Origin: Legionella sp.
GTDB taxonomy: Bacteria > Pseudomonadota > Gammaproteobacteria > Legionellales > Legionellaceae
DNA: 64,000 bases
Assembly: GCA_002786205.1 (NCBI GenBank)
Contig: PEQM01000028.1
Span: 1-64,000, forward strand
Direction of reading: 5' to 3'
Within the stretch, counting starts at the first letter, position 1. The number at the start of each line of letters is the position of its first letter. Shown here in pieces: positions 46,069 to 55,158 of the stretch. The notes under the pieces were generated by a model. It saw nothing but the letters and a program-made list of their open reading frames with translations. It made no database searches and was not told the DNA's origin. Made by a program: the position numbers and the translations under genes.

Positions 46069-47349
46069 TCATTGCTTTTTTAGTAATTTTCTACGTAGCA
46101 ATTGAGTGTATATGGGCGCATTTTTACTAATTTGCATTACGGTTGTCGAGGTGATGCAAGTAAGCATTAGTGGAAGAATTAAAGAATAATTTTGCGTCAT
46201 TTCCACCACTAAAATCACACCTGTAATCGGAGAGCGTACCGATGCTGCAAAAAGAGCACCCATTCCAGCCACCGCAAACATGCCAGGATAGATGTCCAAA
46301 TCAGGAAGAAAAAAATGAATCACTTCAAATGTAGCCAATCCCAATAAAGTACCCAATGCCAGCATGGGGGCAAAAATACCACCAGGAACTCCTGTAGAAT
46401 AGGAAAAAAAGGTGAAGAAAAAACGACTGATCAGCAGCAACAATAAGGCCTTAACACCATAGGTCAAATGAAGCGACTGAGCAATAATCTCATAGCCACC
46501 CCCTACGGTTCCAGGATATGCTACAGCCAGATATCCTACTGCCCCACCTACAATAAGCACATAAATCAATTTTTTTTGGGGATTTAATTTGCCCACAAAA
46601 TCTAAAAAAAACACCAGCGTTTTATTAAACAGCAATCCTGTCAATCCCATAAGACAGCCAAATAATAAAAAATAACCTAATGAATTCAAGCTTGGCAATG
46701 GGAAAATTTGCATTGAAATCGCAGGGCCTGAGCCCAAAAAATACTGCATGGTTATCGTAGCAGTTACGCAGCAAATAATAACCATTTTAAAATTTAAAAA
46801 AGAATAATTAAATTGATTGCGCATTTCTTCCATAACAAACAGAACTCCAGCTAAAGGCGCATTGAATGCCGCTGCCAACCCCGCGGCAGAACCTGCTGCA
46901 ATTAATGTATCGCGGCGATGGCTGGACACACTCAATACATCGCCAAGCATCTTCCCTATATTTCCCCCCATTTGAATGGTGGGTCCTTCACGTCCCATCA
47001 CCATTTTAGCGGACAAAGCCAAGACACCTGCAAAAAACTTTACTGGAATTAATCGATGCCAATAGATAGGTCTTTTGTGCAATAATGCACCCTCTATTTC
47101 AGGAACACCACTCCCAGATGCTTCGGGAGCAAGAAAAAAAACCAACAGCCAAGCCACCAAAACCATCAGCATCGATATAAAAGCAGAATACCAGGTAACA
47201 GGCCATCCTTGTTGCTGAAGAAAAACTAAAACAATCTGTAAGGAAGAATCAATCCAGCTGATACTTAGTTGAAATAAGGACGCAATTATTCCTGTTAAGA
47301 TACCCAATAAAGCAGAAATAAAATACAAGGTTAATATTTTTTTAGTCAT
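46069..47349 (-). CDS. clcA: ClC-type H+/Cl- exchange transporter
   Basis: Exchanges two chloride ions for one proton and supports acid resistance. All ClC motifs are present: GSGVPEIEG at 79-87, GREGPTIQ at 119-126, and GGIFAPM further on. The gating glutamate is Glu121 and the internal proton glutamate is Glu175 (VMEEMRNQF), so it should be an antiporter and not a channel. The inner tyrosine is probably Tyr414. The 426-residue length means there are no CBS domains. Such an exchanger would suit passage through acidic host compartments. Confidence 0.94.
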   Translation of the reverse strand: MTKKILTLYFISALLGILTGIIASLFQLSISWIDSSLQIVLVFLQQQGWPVTWYSAFISMLMVLVAWLLVFFLAPEASGSGVPEIEGALLHKRPIYWHRLIPVKFFAGVLALSAKMVMGREGPTIQMGGNIGKMLGDVLSVSSHRRDTLIAAGSAAGLAAAFNAPLAGVLFVMEEMRNQFNYSFLNFKMVIICCVTATITMQYFLGSGPAISMQIFPLPSLNSLGYFLLFGCLMGLTGLLFNKTLVFFLDFVGKLNPQKKLIYVLIVGGAVGYLAVAYPGTVGGGYEIIAQSLHLTYGVKALLLLLISRFFFTFFSYSTGVPGGIFAPMLALGTLLGLATFEVIHFFLPDLDIYPGMFAVAGMGALFAASVRSPITGVILVVEMTQNYSLILPLMLTCITSTTVMQISKNAPIYTQLLRRKLLKKQ

Positions 47350-47488
47350 ATCCTTTACTCTGGTACAATCCCTGATTTATTTATTTATTACGAAGCCCTT
47401 GATAGAGCGCTTTTTTTTTCATGCAATCCGTTTATAATCGCATTATGCTTCGTTAATTGGAACATGATATTAATCATGTCATAAAATA

Positions 47489-47785
47489 ATGACTTTGACT
47501 TGTACTGATTTAGAAAAAATAGCACGTTTGGCATGCCTGGATCATTCCAAAGACAATCTGGAACCGCTTAATGAAGAAGTAAACTCCATTATGAATTTTG
47601 TTGAACATCTTCGATCTTTAGATACACAACAAATCGCACCACTATTCCATCCTTTTGCCTTACATCAAAGAGTACGTGAAGATGAGGTAACAGAACAAGA
47701 ATGCCTTGCTGAATTAGAAGCAATCGCACCCTATTTTGAGGATGATTTATATCAAGTGCCCAAAGTCATTGATTCGGATAAATAA
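47489..47785 (+). CDS. gatC: Glu-tRNA(Gln)/Asp-tRNA(Asn) amidotransferase subunit C
   Basis: A 98-residue subunit that stabilises GatA on GatB. The N-terminal [15 protein letters not shown] helix and central [13 protein letters not shown] are typical. The C-terminal region ends [11 protein letters not shown], the usual VP.V segment. It begins gatC-gatA-gatB, with one base between it and gatA. Presence of GatCAB suggests that Gln-tRNA, Asn-tRNA or both are made by transamidation. Confidence 0.95.
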   Translation: MTLTCTDLEKIARLACLDHSKDNLEPLNEEVNSIMNFVEHLRSLDTQQIAPLFHPFALHQRVREDEVTEQECLAELEAIAPYFEDDLYQVPKVIDSDK

Positions 47786-47786
47786 G

Positions 47787-49232
47787 ATGGAACATAATTC
47801 GCTCGCTCAATTATCACAAAAGCTACAAAAAAAAGAATGCTCTAGCAAAGAGTTAACACAATATTATCTCAATAAAATCAAAATACATCAGCACTTGAAT
47901 GCTTTTATTAGCATAGATGAGGAATATGCTTTGTCTTTGGCTCATGAGGCTGACAAAGCAATATCAGCCAAAAAGAGCACGCCGCTTACAGGCATTCCTA
48001 TGGCACTTAAAGATTTGTTTTGCACAGCTCACATGCCAACTACTTGCGCCTCCAAAATGCTGGCGCAATTTCAATCTCCTTATAACGCCACCGTCACTGA
48101 TAAATTGCTACAACATGGCGCAGTATTACTAGGCAAAACCAATATGGATGAATTTGCCATGGGCTCTACTAATGAAAGCAGCCATTTTGGACCGGTTAAG
48201 AATCCATGGAATCTCAACCATGTGCCCGGAGGCTCTTCTGGTGGCTCTGCCGCAGCGGTTGCAGCTGATTTAGTGCCCTATACCTTAGGTTCTGATACAG
48301 GCGGTTCCATACGTCAACCGGCTGCTTTCTGTGGTATCAGCGGGCTAAAACCTACTTACGGTCTAGTCTCTCGCTTTGGCATGGTGGCCTATGCATCAAG
48401 TATGGATCAAGCAGGTCCTATGGCTCATAGCGCCGAAGACTTGAGTATTATATTACAAGCTATTGCAGGATTTGACTCGCGTGATTCAACATCGATGCAG
48501 CGTAGTATTCCCAATTACCATGAGCAATTAAATAAGCCTTTAGGCAGCTTAACCATTGGTTTGCCTCATTGCTTTTTTCAGTCACAAACTGATCCTGCCA
48601 TTCAAAAAGCAGTCCATGAGACTGTTGCTGTATTTAAAAGTTCAGGCGCTCAAATTAAAGAACTGGATTTGAATTATGATTCCTTTTGGGTCCCAACTTA
48701 CTACGTCCTCGCCTGCGCTGAAGCATCTTCTAATTTATCACGTTACGACGGTATTCGTTTTGGACACCGGAGTATGCAAGCCAATTCATTAATGGAGCTT
48801 ATCGTTCAATCCAGACAAGAAGGCTTTGGCACTGAAGTCAAAAAAAGAATTTTAACCGGGACACACGTCCTGTCTTCTGGTTATTACGATGCTTATTACC
48901 TGCATGCCCAGAAAATCAGGCGCTTGATACAAGAAGAGTTACTTACCGCATTAAAACAAGTCGATGTTATCTTGGGACCAACGACACCAACACTGCCATT
49001 TGTATTAGGCGAAAAAAAACAGAATGCTGTACAAAATTATCTGGCTGATGTCTTTACTGTAGCAGCAAATTTATCAGGACTACCCGCCCTTTCAATACCG
49101 GCAGGTTTTGCACAGGGATTACCCATCGGCATTCAATTAATGGGTAATCCTTATAGCGAAGCACTGTTATTACAAATGGCGCATCACTATCAATCGAATA
49201 CCAACTGGCATCATGCCAGACCTCAACAATAG
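47787..49232 (+). CDS. gatA: Glu-tRNA(Gln)/Asp-tRNA(Asn) amidotransferase subunit A
   Basis: Amidase subunit that releases ammonia from glutamine for the transamidation. The Ser-cisSer-Lys triad is Lys75, Ser150 (GGSSGGSAA) and nucleophile Ser174 ([10 protein letters not shown]). The 481-residue length is standard. I start at the ATG at 47787, one base after the gatC stop; an open frame from 47736 inside gatC is not supported. It ends 7 bp before the gatB start. Confidence 0.96.
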   Translation: MEHNSLAQLSQKLQKKECSSKELTQYYLNKIKIHQHLNAFISIDEEYALSLAHEADKAISAKKSTPLTGIPMALKDLFCTAHMPTTCASKMLAQFQSPYNATVTDKLLQHGAVLLGKTNMDEFAMGSTNESSHFGPVKNPWNLNHVPGGSSGGSAAAVAADLVPYTLGSDTGGSIRQPAAFCGISGLKPTYGLVSRFGMVAYASSMDQAGPMAHSAEDLSIILQAIAGFDSRDSTSMQRSIPNYHEQLNKPLGSLTIGLPHCFFQSQTDPAIQKAVHETVAVFKSSGAQIKELDLNYDSFWVPTYYVLACAEASSNLSRYDGIRFGHRSMQANSLMELIVQSRQEGFGTEVKKRILTGTHVLSSGYYDAYYLHAQKIRRLIQEELLTALKQVDVILGPTTPTLPFVLGEKKQNAVQNYLADVFTVAANLSGLPALSIPAGFAQGLPIGIQLMGNPYSEALLLQMAHHYQSNTNWHHARPQQ

Positions 49233-49239
49233 GGTTATT

Positions 49240-50676
49240 ATGGAATGGGATCTCATTATTGGGCTAGAAGTACATGCCCAATTAAAAACTAAATCCAAAT
49301 TGTTTTCTGGCGCCTCTACTGAATTTGGCGGAAGACCTAATGCTCATGCCTGCTTTATTGATGCAGGACTGCCAGGTGTTTTACCTGTGTTAAATAAAGA
49401 AGCCGTGGTCATGGCCATTAAATTAGGTCTAGCTCTGAATGCTGATATCCACAATGATTCTTTTTTTGAAAGAAAAAATTACTTCTATCCAGACTTACCC
49501 AAAGGCTATCAAATTAGCCAATTACAACAGCCTATTATTAGTAACGGCTCATTAAATGTTACTTTAGATGATGGCTCTATCAAAACGGTTCTTATTAATC
49601 GTGCTCATTTGGAAGAAGATGCAGGAAAATCACTGCATGAAGCCAAAGCGTCATTAACCGGTATCGATTTAAACCGTGCAGGAACACCGCTTTTAGAAAT
49701 AGTCACAGAACCTTGTCTTTATTCAGCAGAAGAAGCCATTAGTTATCTTAAGACATTGCATCAACTAGTACGCTTTTTGGATATTTGTGATGGCAATATG
49801 CAAGAAGGCTCTTTCCGTTGTGATGTGAATCTGTCCTTAAAGCCGAAAGGCTCAGATGTCTTAGGCACACGTACCGAACTAAAAAACATCAATTCATTTC
49901 GTTATATTGAAAAAGCCATTGCTTATGAAGCCTGTCGTCATCAAGATATTTTAGAACAAGGCAAAAAGGTTCTTCAAGAAACCAGATTATATAATCCAGA
50001 CACCAATACCACTCAGGCTATGCGCAGCAAAGAAAATGAAAATGATTATCGTTATTTTCCCGATCCAGACCTATTGCCTATTGAAATTACCCGAATGCAA
50101 ACTGCAGAAATCAAACGCTCCATGCCTGACTTACCTGAAAAAATTAAACAACATTTACAAAAAGACCTAGAGTTAACGCAAGACGACATTCATTTTATTC
50201 TCTCTTCTCCGCAAATTTATTTATTCTATAAAGAAATAAGAAAAGCATTCCCCGCTTCGGATAAACTAATTATCAATTGGCTTAAAGGCCCTTATGCCGC
50301 AGCCTTGAACGAGCAACAAAGCTCATTTGAAACCCTGCCTGTTTCTTCAAACGACATGGCTCTTTTGCTGCATACACTTAATGATAAAAAGATCTCCCAC
50401 CATACAGCCAAACAAATATTTCAAGCTCTCTGGAAAAAAGAAGACGCCATTGAAAAACTTCTTGAACAAGCAATGAATGAACAAACAGACGATTATGCAG
50501 GTGTATCTAATCTCATTTTAGAAATAATTCAGGAGAATCCAACACAAGCTGCTGATTACAGAGCAGGAAAAGAAAAGCTTTTTGGTTTTTTTGTAGGGCT
50601 AATTATGAAAAAAACACAAGGAAAAATAAATCCTCAATTAGTTAGTGACATACTAAAAATGCATTTAAATCAGTAA
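49240..50676 (+). CDS. gatB: Glu-tRNA(Gln)/Asp-tRNA(Asn) amidotransferase subunit B
   Basis: Binds the misacylated tRNA and carries out the kinase and transamidation steps. The opening WDLIIGLEVHAQLKTKSKLF and FFERKNYFYPDLPKGYQISQ are diagnostic. The C-terminal YqeY-like tail is present and ends GKINPQLVSDILKMHL. I choose the ATG at 49240, giving 478 residues. The upstream ATG at 49213 lies inside gatA and would add nine unconserved residues. Confidence 0.96.
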   Translation: MEWDLIIGLEVHAQLKTKSKLFSGASTEFGGRPNAHACFIDAGLPGVLPVLNKEAVVMAIKLGLALNADIHNDSFFERKNYFYPDLPKGYQISQLQQPIISNGSLNVTLDDGSIKTVLINRAHLEEDAGKSLHEAKASLTGIDLNRAGTPLLEIVTEPCLYSAEEAISYLKTLHQLVRFLDICDGNMQEGSFRCDVNLSLKPKGSDVLGTRTELKNINSFRYIEKAIAYEACRHQDILEQGKKVLQETRLYNPDTNTTQAMRSKENENDYRYFPDPDLLPIEITRMQTAEIKRSMPDLPEKIKQHLQKDLELTQDDIHFILSSPQIYLFYKEIRKAFPASDKLIINWLKGPYAAALNEQQSSFETLPVSSNDMALLLHTLNDKKISHHTAKQIFQALWKKEDAIEKLLEQAMNEQTDDYAGVSNLILEIIQENPTQAADYRAGKEKLFGFFVGLIMKKTQGKINPQLVSDILKMHLNQ

Positions 50677-50802
50677 GCTTTTCGGTGAATGTGGTACATA
50701 GTTACGTATTTCTAAAAAGTATATTACGGATAACTTGAGCCCACAGGCTGTTTGCTGATATACGTTGAAGTGTGCTAATCAAATATATTGGCTTGAAATA
50801 AG

Positions 50803-51166
50803 GCGAGTCGGTCGATAAGCCGGGTTCTGTCGCGAGCAATCATTCATCTGGGACATACGTCACCGTATGCCTCAAGCAACCTACCCGGATCCCGTGCGGG
50901 CCGCACGTTATGACTTAAAGTCAAATGGATCCCTATTTGGTCTTGCTCCAGGTGGGGTTTACCCTGCCACGAACTGTTGCCAGTCGCGCGGTGCGCTCTT
51001 ACCGCACCATTTCACCCTTACTTGTTTGCTTTACAAACAAGCGGTATATTTTCTGTGGCACTTTCCGTAGGCTTACACCTCCCAGGCGTTACCTGGCACC
51101 TTGCCCTGTGGAGCCCGGACTTTCCTCCCTTTACCTTAGTAAAGAGCGATTGCTTAACCGACTCTG
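50803..51166 (-). ncRNA. rnpB: RNase P RNA, bacterial class A
   Basis: Catalytic RNA that matures the 5' ends of tRNAs. On the minus strand the 5' end has GAGTCGGT (51164 to 51157), which pairs with ACCGACTC at the 3' end (50812 to 50805) to form helix P1. The conserved region GGAGGAAAGTCCGGGCTCC follows about 35 bases into the RNA, and the 3' part carries the matching conserved block ACAGAACCCGGCTTAT. The length near 360 nt is normal. A TATCAT box (51178 to 51173) sits about seven bases upstream of the 5' end. Exact ends are estimates. The gap 50677-50802 holds nothing else I can support. Confidence 0.95.
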
Positions 51167-51266
51167 ATGCCAATGATACCAGAGTGAGCAGGCAAAGGCC
51201 ATCAAAGATGGCAATTATTTCTCTACATGATAAAAAAGTCTGTCCTGTAAGGAGCAATTATCCTTA

Positions 51267-51551
51267 TTAAAAATCACGTGTACCAATGAACTCGTCATCA
51301 AAATAACGCTTTAATTTAGTGCGTAAAGTACCACGGCTAACCCCTAAAACACGCGCTGCTTTGGATTGATTATAACGAGTAAGCTCCATCACGCTGCGAA
51401 ATAAAGGCGCTTCAACTTCTTCGATAATCAATTGATATAAATTTAAATTGGCATCTTTACTGCCCACAGCAGACAAATATCCCTTTACTGCATTAATTAC
51501 TTGGTTTGATAGTGCTTCGCTACTATGCACTTCTTGCATTACTGCACTCAT
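51267..51551 (-). CDS. fis: Fis family DNA-binding protein
   Basis: A 94-residue nucleoid protein. The C-terminal helix-turn-helix QSKAARVLGVSRGTLRTKLKRYF is that of Fis, and LIIEEVEAPLFRSVMELTRYN is the typical dimerisation region. AGGAG lies seven bases before the ATG at 51551, which decides the start; the frame extends 19 hydrophobic codons further without support. Legionella species carry several Fis paralogues that control Dot/Icm effector genes; which one this is cannot be told. It is the neighbour of an ankyrin effector candidate. Confidence 0.93.
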   Translation of the reverse strand: MSAVMQEVHSSEALSNQVINAVKGYLSAVGSKDANLNLYQLIIEEVEAPLFRSVMELTRYNQSKAARVLGVSRGTLRTKLKRYFDDEFIGTRDF

Positions 51552-51994
51552 TAGAATACTCCTAGTACAAAAAATAATAAAAAATAAAACACCCCAAAGC
51601 CAGAGCATTATGTATCATATAATACCAAACATCTCAAAGAGTGTAAACATTGATTTAATGATATTCATTTATTAAGGAATTATTAAGGTCTGATAAAGAA
51701 AAACTGAAGAAATACAAGTTGTCTTAATTTAATGGCACTTGTTGAAATATTATATATGTTTTTTATTAAATTGACAATCCGCGTGAACAATGCAATTTCT
51801 CACTCACCTTACACAGTAGCCATTGATTAGTTGTTAAAAATGGCTGTCTTTTGTCCGTTGTTTTATAAGGACAAAAAAATAAACGATACCAATAACCAAG
51901 ATAAACTTGGTTACAGATATCGCGTCATCGATGTACAAAAGAACTGTATAAAGCATAATTACAAGCAAGTACCCTGCGTTATTCAGGAAAGATC
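51552..51994. other. Intergenic gap with two hairpins
   Basis: This 443-bp AT-rich stretch separates fis from the ankyrin gene, both on the minus strand, and no gene is visible. TAACCAAG (51893-51900) pairs with CTTGGTTA (51906-51913) and may end the ankyrin transcript. TTTTGTCC (51849-51856) pairs with GGACAAAA (51869-51876). The part near fis should hold its promoter, but I cannot choose one. Confidence 0.5.
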
Positions 51995-52909
51995 TTACAG
52001 AGTAAATCCTGTTGGTCGTGGTATATACTCATGAAACGCACTTAGAGCACGTGTAAGTGCTTGTTCTTTTTTCTGAGACATTATGTCTCTTTCTCTTTCT
52101 TTAGCTGCATGGTCTATTACTTTGCGTACAAAAGGTGGGGTAATAATATGAGGTTCCTTTGGCGTGATATTCCAAGATGGGTGTATCATGTCTCTTTGGA
52201 CAAATTCTGTCATCAATGCAGCATCATCACACCATCTTGTGTTTTCACGTGTAAATATTTGTCCGGTACTTGCAGCTAAAAAGGAATCTGCTTGTTCTTG
52301 AGTGCAATGCATCATGTCTAACGGCTTATTGCCATATTTATCAGCTAAATCTAGTCTTGCACCAGCACTAATGAGTCTTTCTATAAGAGCAAGATCACGA
52401 TGTGCGGCGGCGTAATGCAATGCAGTTTGACCATCGATGTTTTGTATGTTCACATCAGCAGAAAGCTCTAAAAGTCGCTCAATGATCAACGACTGATGAT
52501 GTCCTCCAAATAAATCACACCGATGCGATGAGCCTTTTGCAATAGCAAGCATCAATGGGGTTTTACCATCAAAATCTACCGCATTTACTTGCTGGAGCAT
52601 ATCAGTTGCATCAGTGATGATCTCTTCATCTAGCAGCATTAAGGCTTCATCTATTTTTGTATTCGCTATTGCATACATTAATGGTGTATTACCAAAGAAG
52701 CTCTCTTTACAATGGATTAATTTACACTCACCCAATTCTTCATAAGACTCAGAGTATTTTGTTAGTATTGCAATTATCAATTCTCTGGAATGTAGTCCTG
52801 CAGCTTGATGAAGAATCGAAAGCAAGTTCAATTTATTGATTTGCAAATCGAATGCCTCACCTCTTGAAGAAATGCTAAAGGGCATGAATAATTTATCGCT
52901 CAAAGACAT
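51995..52909 (-). CDS. Ankyrin-repeat protein, Dot/Icm effector candidate
   Basis: A 304-residue soluble protein. Ankyrin repeats are clear in the middle: GNTPLMYAIANTKIDEALMLL, GKTPLMLAIAKG and GQTALHYAAAHRDLALIERL, with one or two weaker copies (the first near residue 30). The C-terminal 90 residues are not ankyrin and carry a charged helix (DHAAKERERDIMSQKKEQ). Ankyrin proteins are a classic effector class in Legionella, used to bind host proteins. The ATG at 52909 has AGGAAA about ten bases upstream; an ATG seven codons earlier has no site. The target is unknown. Confidence 0.8.
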   Translation of the reverse strand: MSLSDKLFMPFSISSRGEAFDLQINKLNLLSILHQAAGLHSRELIIAILTKYSESYEELGECKLIHCKESFFGNTPLMYAIANTKIDEALMLLDEEIITDATDMLQQVNAVDFDGKTPLMLAIAKGSSHRCDLFGGHHQSLIIERLLELSADVNIQNIDGQTALHYAAAHRDLALIERLISAGARLDLADKYGNKPLDMMHCTQEQADSFLAASTGQIFTRENTRWCDDAALMTEFVQRDMIHPSWNITPKEPHIITPPFVRKVIDHAAKERERDIMSQKKEQALTRALSAFHEYIPRPTGFTL

Positions 52910-53247
52910 AATCTTATTTCCTACTATCATTAATACGCTTTTTTTTATTGTAGCATAAACTGAACATTTTTTTCACAGCAGCAAGTTCCCCCAAAATTGG
53001 GACGTTCGCTTTTATTCCAAATGGTTATTTTATTTTCAATGTAGCCAGATAAAATGGCTTAAGTGACGTGTAAATTCTAGTCCATGAGGAAAAGGGCGCC
53101 GTATTGACGAAGCAAATCGTTTCGTCAATAACGTTTCCGATGAAATCTATTGCGTATCTATTCACCCTATTTTGCATGCGTTAGAGGAAAAATTATGACC
53201 TTGCACTATGTAAAAAAGGATTATGGCTACAATGAAGAACCATACCA
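52910..53247. other. Intergenic gap with hairpin and dispersed repeat
   Basis: A 338-bp stretch between iscA (minus strand, ending at 53248) and the ankyrin gene. ATTGACGAA (53103-53111) pairs perfectly with TTCGTCAAT (53121-53129). The second copy of the 39-bp dispersed repeat is at 53155-53193 (first copy at 35228-35266). No gene is visible. The stretch may be the remains of an inserted element. Confidence 0.5.
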
Positions 53248-53613
53248 TTAAGAAACAGTAAAACTTTCTCCGCAACCACACTGACCTGTTTGATTAGGAT
53301 TATTGAATACGAATTTAAAATTAAGACCTTGTTTTATATAATCAACTGACATTTCATGTAAAAAAGGGTAACTTCCCTTATCTATCCATACTGAGTATTC
53401 ATCAGTTAGTGGCATTTTTAAATCGGAATCCAAAGACTCGCTCACATAATCCACTACATAAGACAGTCCCGAGCATCCTGTTTTCTTTACTGAAAGACGA
53501 ACGCCTAAATACTGTTTTTGTTTATCCAGATAAGCAAGCAGGTGTTTTTTGGCTGACTCACTAAAATATATTTTAGGAGTTACCTGCGCTGTAGATTGCA
53601 TTGCAACACTCAT
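53248..53613 (-). CDS. iscA: IscA/HesB-family iron-sulfur carrier
   Basis: A 121-residue A-type carrier that passes Fe-S clusters to target proteins. The three cluster cysteines are intact: Cys47 in KTGCSGLSY, and Cys112 and Cys114 in GQCGCGESF. GGAGG just upstream marks the ATG at 53613, which also overlaps the end of the IscU-like gene by one base. It is the last gene of trmJ-iscS-iscU-like-iscA. ErpA or SufA would be alternative names; the iscS linkage favours IscA. Confidence 0.9.
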   Translation of the reverse strand: MSVAMQSTAQVTPKIYFSESAKKHLLAYLDKQKQYLGVRLSVKKTGCSGLSYVVDYVSESLDSDLKMPLTDEYSVWIDKGSYPFLHEMSVDYIKQGLNFKFVFNNPNQTGQCGCGESFTVS

Positions 53614-53996
53614 TATACCGCCTCCCATTGTTTATTCATTAATTGTATTAATTCTAAATAGGTATTTTGAACTGTGTACAGACCTGGCAATACCTGAAAA
53701 GGCGCACTCAGTTGATCAACAAATGATTTTAAATCAGTATTCAGCTGATTTATTTTTTTCCCAATACTAGAACGACAAAGCAATTCCAGCAGAGCAATTT
53801 GATATGGGTTGCCATTGGTTTTAAACTGCATGCTTTCGACTTCTTGCTGTACATTACACCTCATGGATAAAACAATCCTTACCCTGGAGCTACTGCATTG
53901 AGCACTAGCCAACACGGTGCAAGGTATTGATAAATCCAGACATCCCACATGTCGTGGATAAAAAAAGCAATCTCTTACCAGATCATTATATAGCAT
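53613..53996 (-). CDS. Degenerate IscU-like scaffold protein
   Basis: A 127-residue protein in the iscU position of the operon. The N-terminus YNDLVRDCFFYPRHVGCLD aligns with the IscU start (VIDHYENPRNVG), and MQFKTNG and GKKINQL fit later blocks. The metal-binding residues do not: the CGD motif is CSS (Cys34 kept, Asp replaced by Ser36), the GCGS cysteine is Asn63, and the HCS motif is LPG at about 103-105. It therefore keeps one of three cysteines and should not assemble clusters in the usual way. The frame is open and full length, so it is a diverged protein and not a broken gene. It may regulate IscS or be a relic. Confidence 0.75.
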   Translation of the reverse strand: MLYNDLVRDCFFYPRHVGCLDLSIPCTVLASAQCSSSRVRIVLSMRCNVQQEVESMQFKTNGNPYQIALLELLCRSSIGKKINQLNTDLKSFVDQLSAPFQVLPGLYTVQNTYLELIQLMNKQWEAV

Positions 53997-53997
53997 T

Positions 53998-55158
53998 TTA
54001 AGGCACCATTTGATGCAATCGCATCACCTCGGCATTAATAACAGTAATGGCCTTCTCTATATCTTCTGATGTCGTAAAGCGCCCTAAAGACAAACGAATT
54101 GTACTTTGTGCCAGTTCATCAGACAAACCTAATTCCTTTAAAACATAAGAGGGCTGAACACTGGCTGAAGTGCAGGCAGAGCTGGTTGACAAAGCCAACT
54201 CATGCAAAGCATACAGCAATGAATCGCCATTCAATCCTTTAAAGGTCATATTCAAGTTGCCTGCTATACGCAAGTCTTCATGACCATTGAGCTGAAGTCC
54301 GGGCAAGTGTTGAATCCCTTTCCATAAATGCTTTCTAAAACCCAGCAATCGCGCCTGCTCTTCAAGCCGCATGGATTCACCAAGAGTAAAAGCTTCAGCC
54401 ATTCCAACGATTTGATGGGTTGGCAAAGTCCCTGAACGCAGCCCTTGCTCGTGTCCTCCGCCCAAAATAAGCGGATGAATCCTTATTCGAGGCGTACTAC
54501 GCACATACAGCGCCCCAATTCCTTTTGGCCCATAATTTTTATGCGCTGACAAAGACATTAAATGGACGCCATTCCTAGTCATATCAATGGCTACTTTACC
54601 TGCACTTTGAGCCGCATCGACATGAAAAACAATACCCCTATTGCGTAACATCGCCCCTATTGCTTCAATATCCTGAATAACACCTATTTCATTATTCACC
54701 TGCATAACAGAAACTAAAATAGTATCTGGACGAAGCGCTTGTTCTAATTGTTTTAAAGCCAAAATGCCATCTGCCTGAGGTTTTAGGTAGGTCACCTCAA
54801 AGCCCTCTTTTTCTAATTGCTTCATACAATCAAGAATACTTTTATGCTCTGTGCTTAAAGTAACGAGGTGCTGGCCTTTGCTTTTATAAAAACGTGCAGC
54901 GCCTAAAATAGCCAAATTATTAGCTTCTGTTGCACCAGAAGTAAAAATAATATCACGTGCTTGTGCATGAATCACGCTGGCTATCTGCTCGCGCGCTTGC
55001 TCAACCGCCAAAGAAGCTCTTGTTCCATATAGATGAGTTACTGATGCAGGATTACCAAAATCTCCATCTGGTCCCAAAAAAGCGCGCATTTTTTCAACTA
55101 CACGAGGATCTACAGGTGTAGTTGACATATAATCCAAATAAATCGGCTTATTGCTCAT
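53998..55158 (-). CDS. iscS: Cysteine desulfurase IscS
   Basis: A PLP enzyme that takes sulfur from cysteine for Fe-S clusters and tRNA thiolation. The PLP lysine is Lys207 (SAHKNYGPKG) and the persulfide cysteine is Cys329 (SSACTSAS), both as in the IscS/NFS group. At 386 residues it is about 18 shorter than E. coli IscS; the missing part is the C-terminal tail that contacts IscU. Its start overlaps the end of trmJ by 4 bp. No iscR, hscA, hscB or fdx is present in this cluster. Confidence 0.95.
   Translation of the reverse strand: MSNKPIYLDYMSTTPVDPRVVEKMRAFLGPDGDFGNPASVTHLYGTRASLAVEQAREQIASVIHAQARDIIFTSGATEANNLAILGAARFYKSKGQHLVTLSTEHKSILDCMKQLEKEGFEVTYLKPQADGILALKQLEQALRPDTILVSVMQVNNEIGVIQDIEAIGAMLRNRGIVFHVDAAQSAGKVAIDMTRNGVHLMSLSAHKNYGPKGIGALYVRSTPRIRIHPLILGGGHEQGLRSGTLPTHQIVGMAEAFTLGESMRLEEQARLLGFRKHLWKGIQHLPGLQLNGHEDLRIAGNLNMTFKGLNGDSLLYALHELALSTSSACTSASVQPSYVLKELGLSDELAQSTIRLSLGRFTTSEDIEKAITVINAEVMRLHQMVP

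Noticed and set aside
50867-51270. Several overlapping ORFs of 67-97 residues between gatB and fis
   Set aside because: They are translations of the complement of RNase P RNA.
51849-51876. TTTTGTCC/GGACAAAA hairpin as a Rho-independent terminator
   Set aside because: No T-run follows it on either strand; kept only as a note in the gap.
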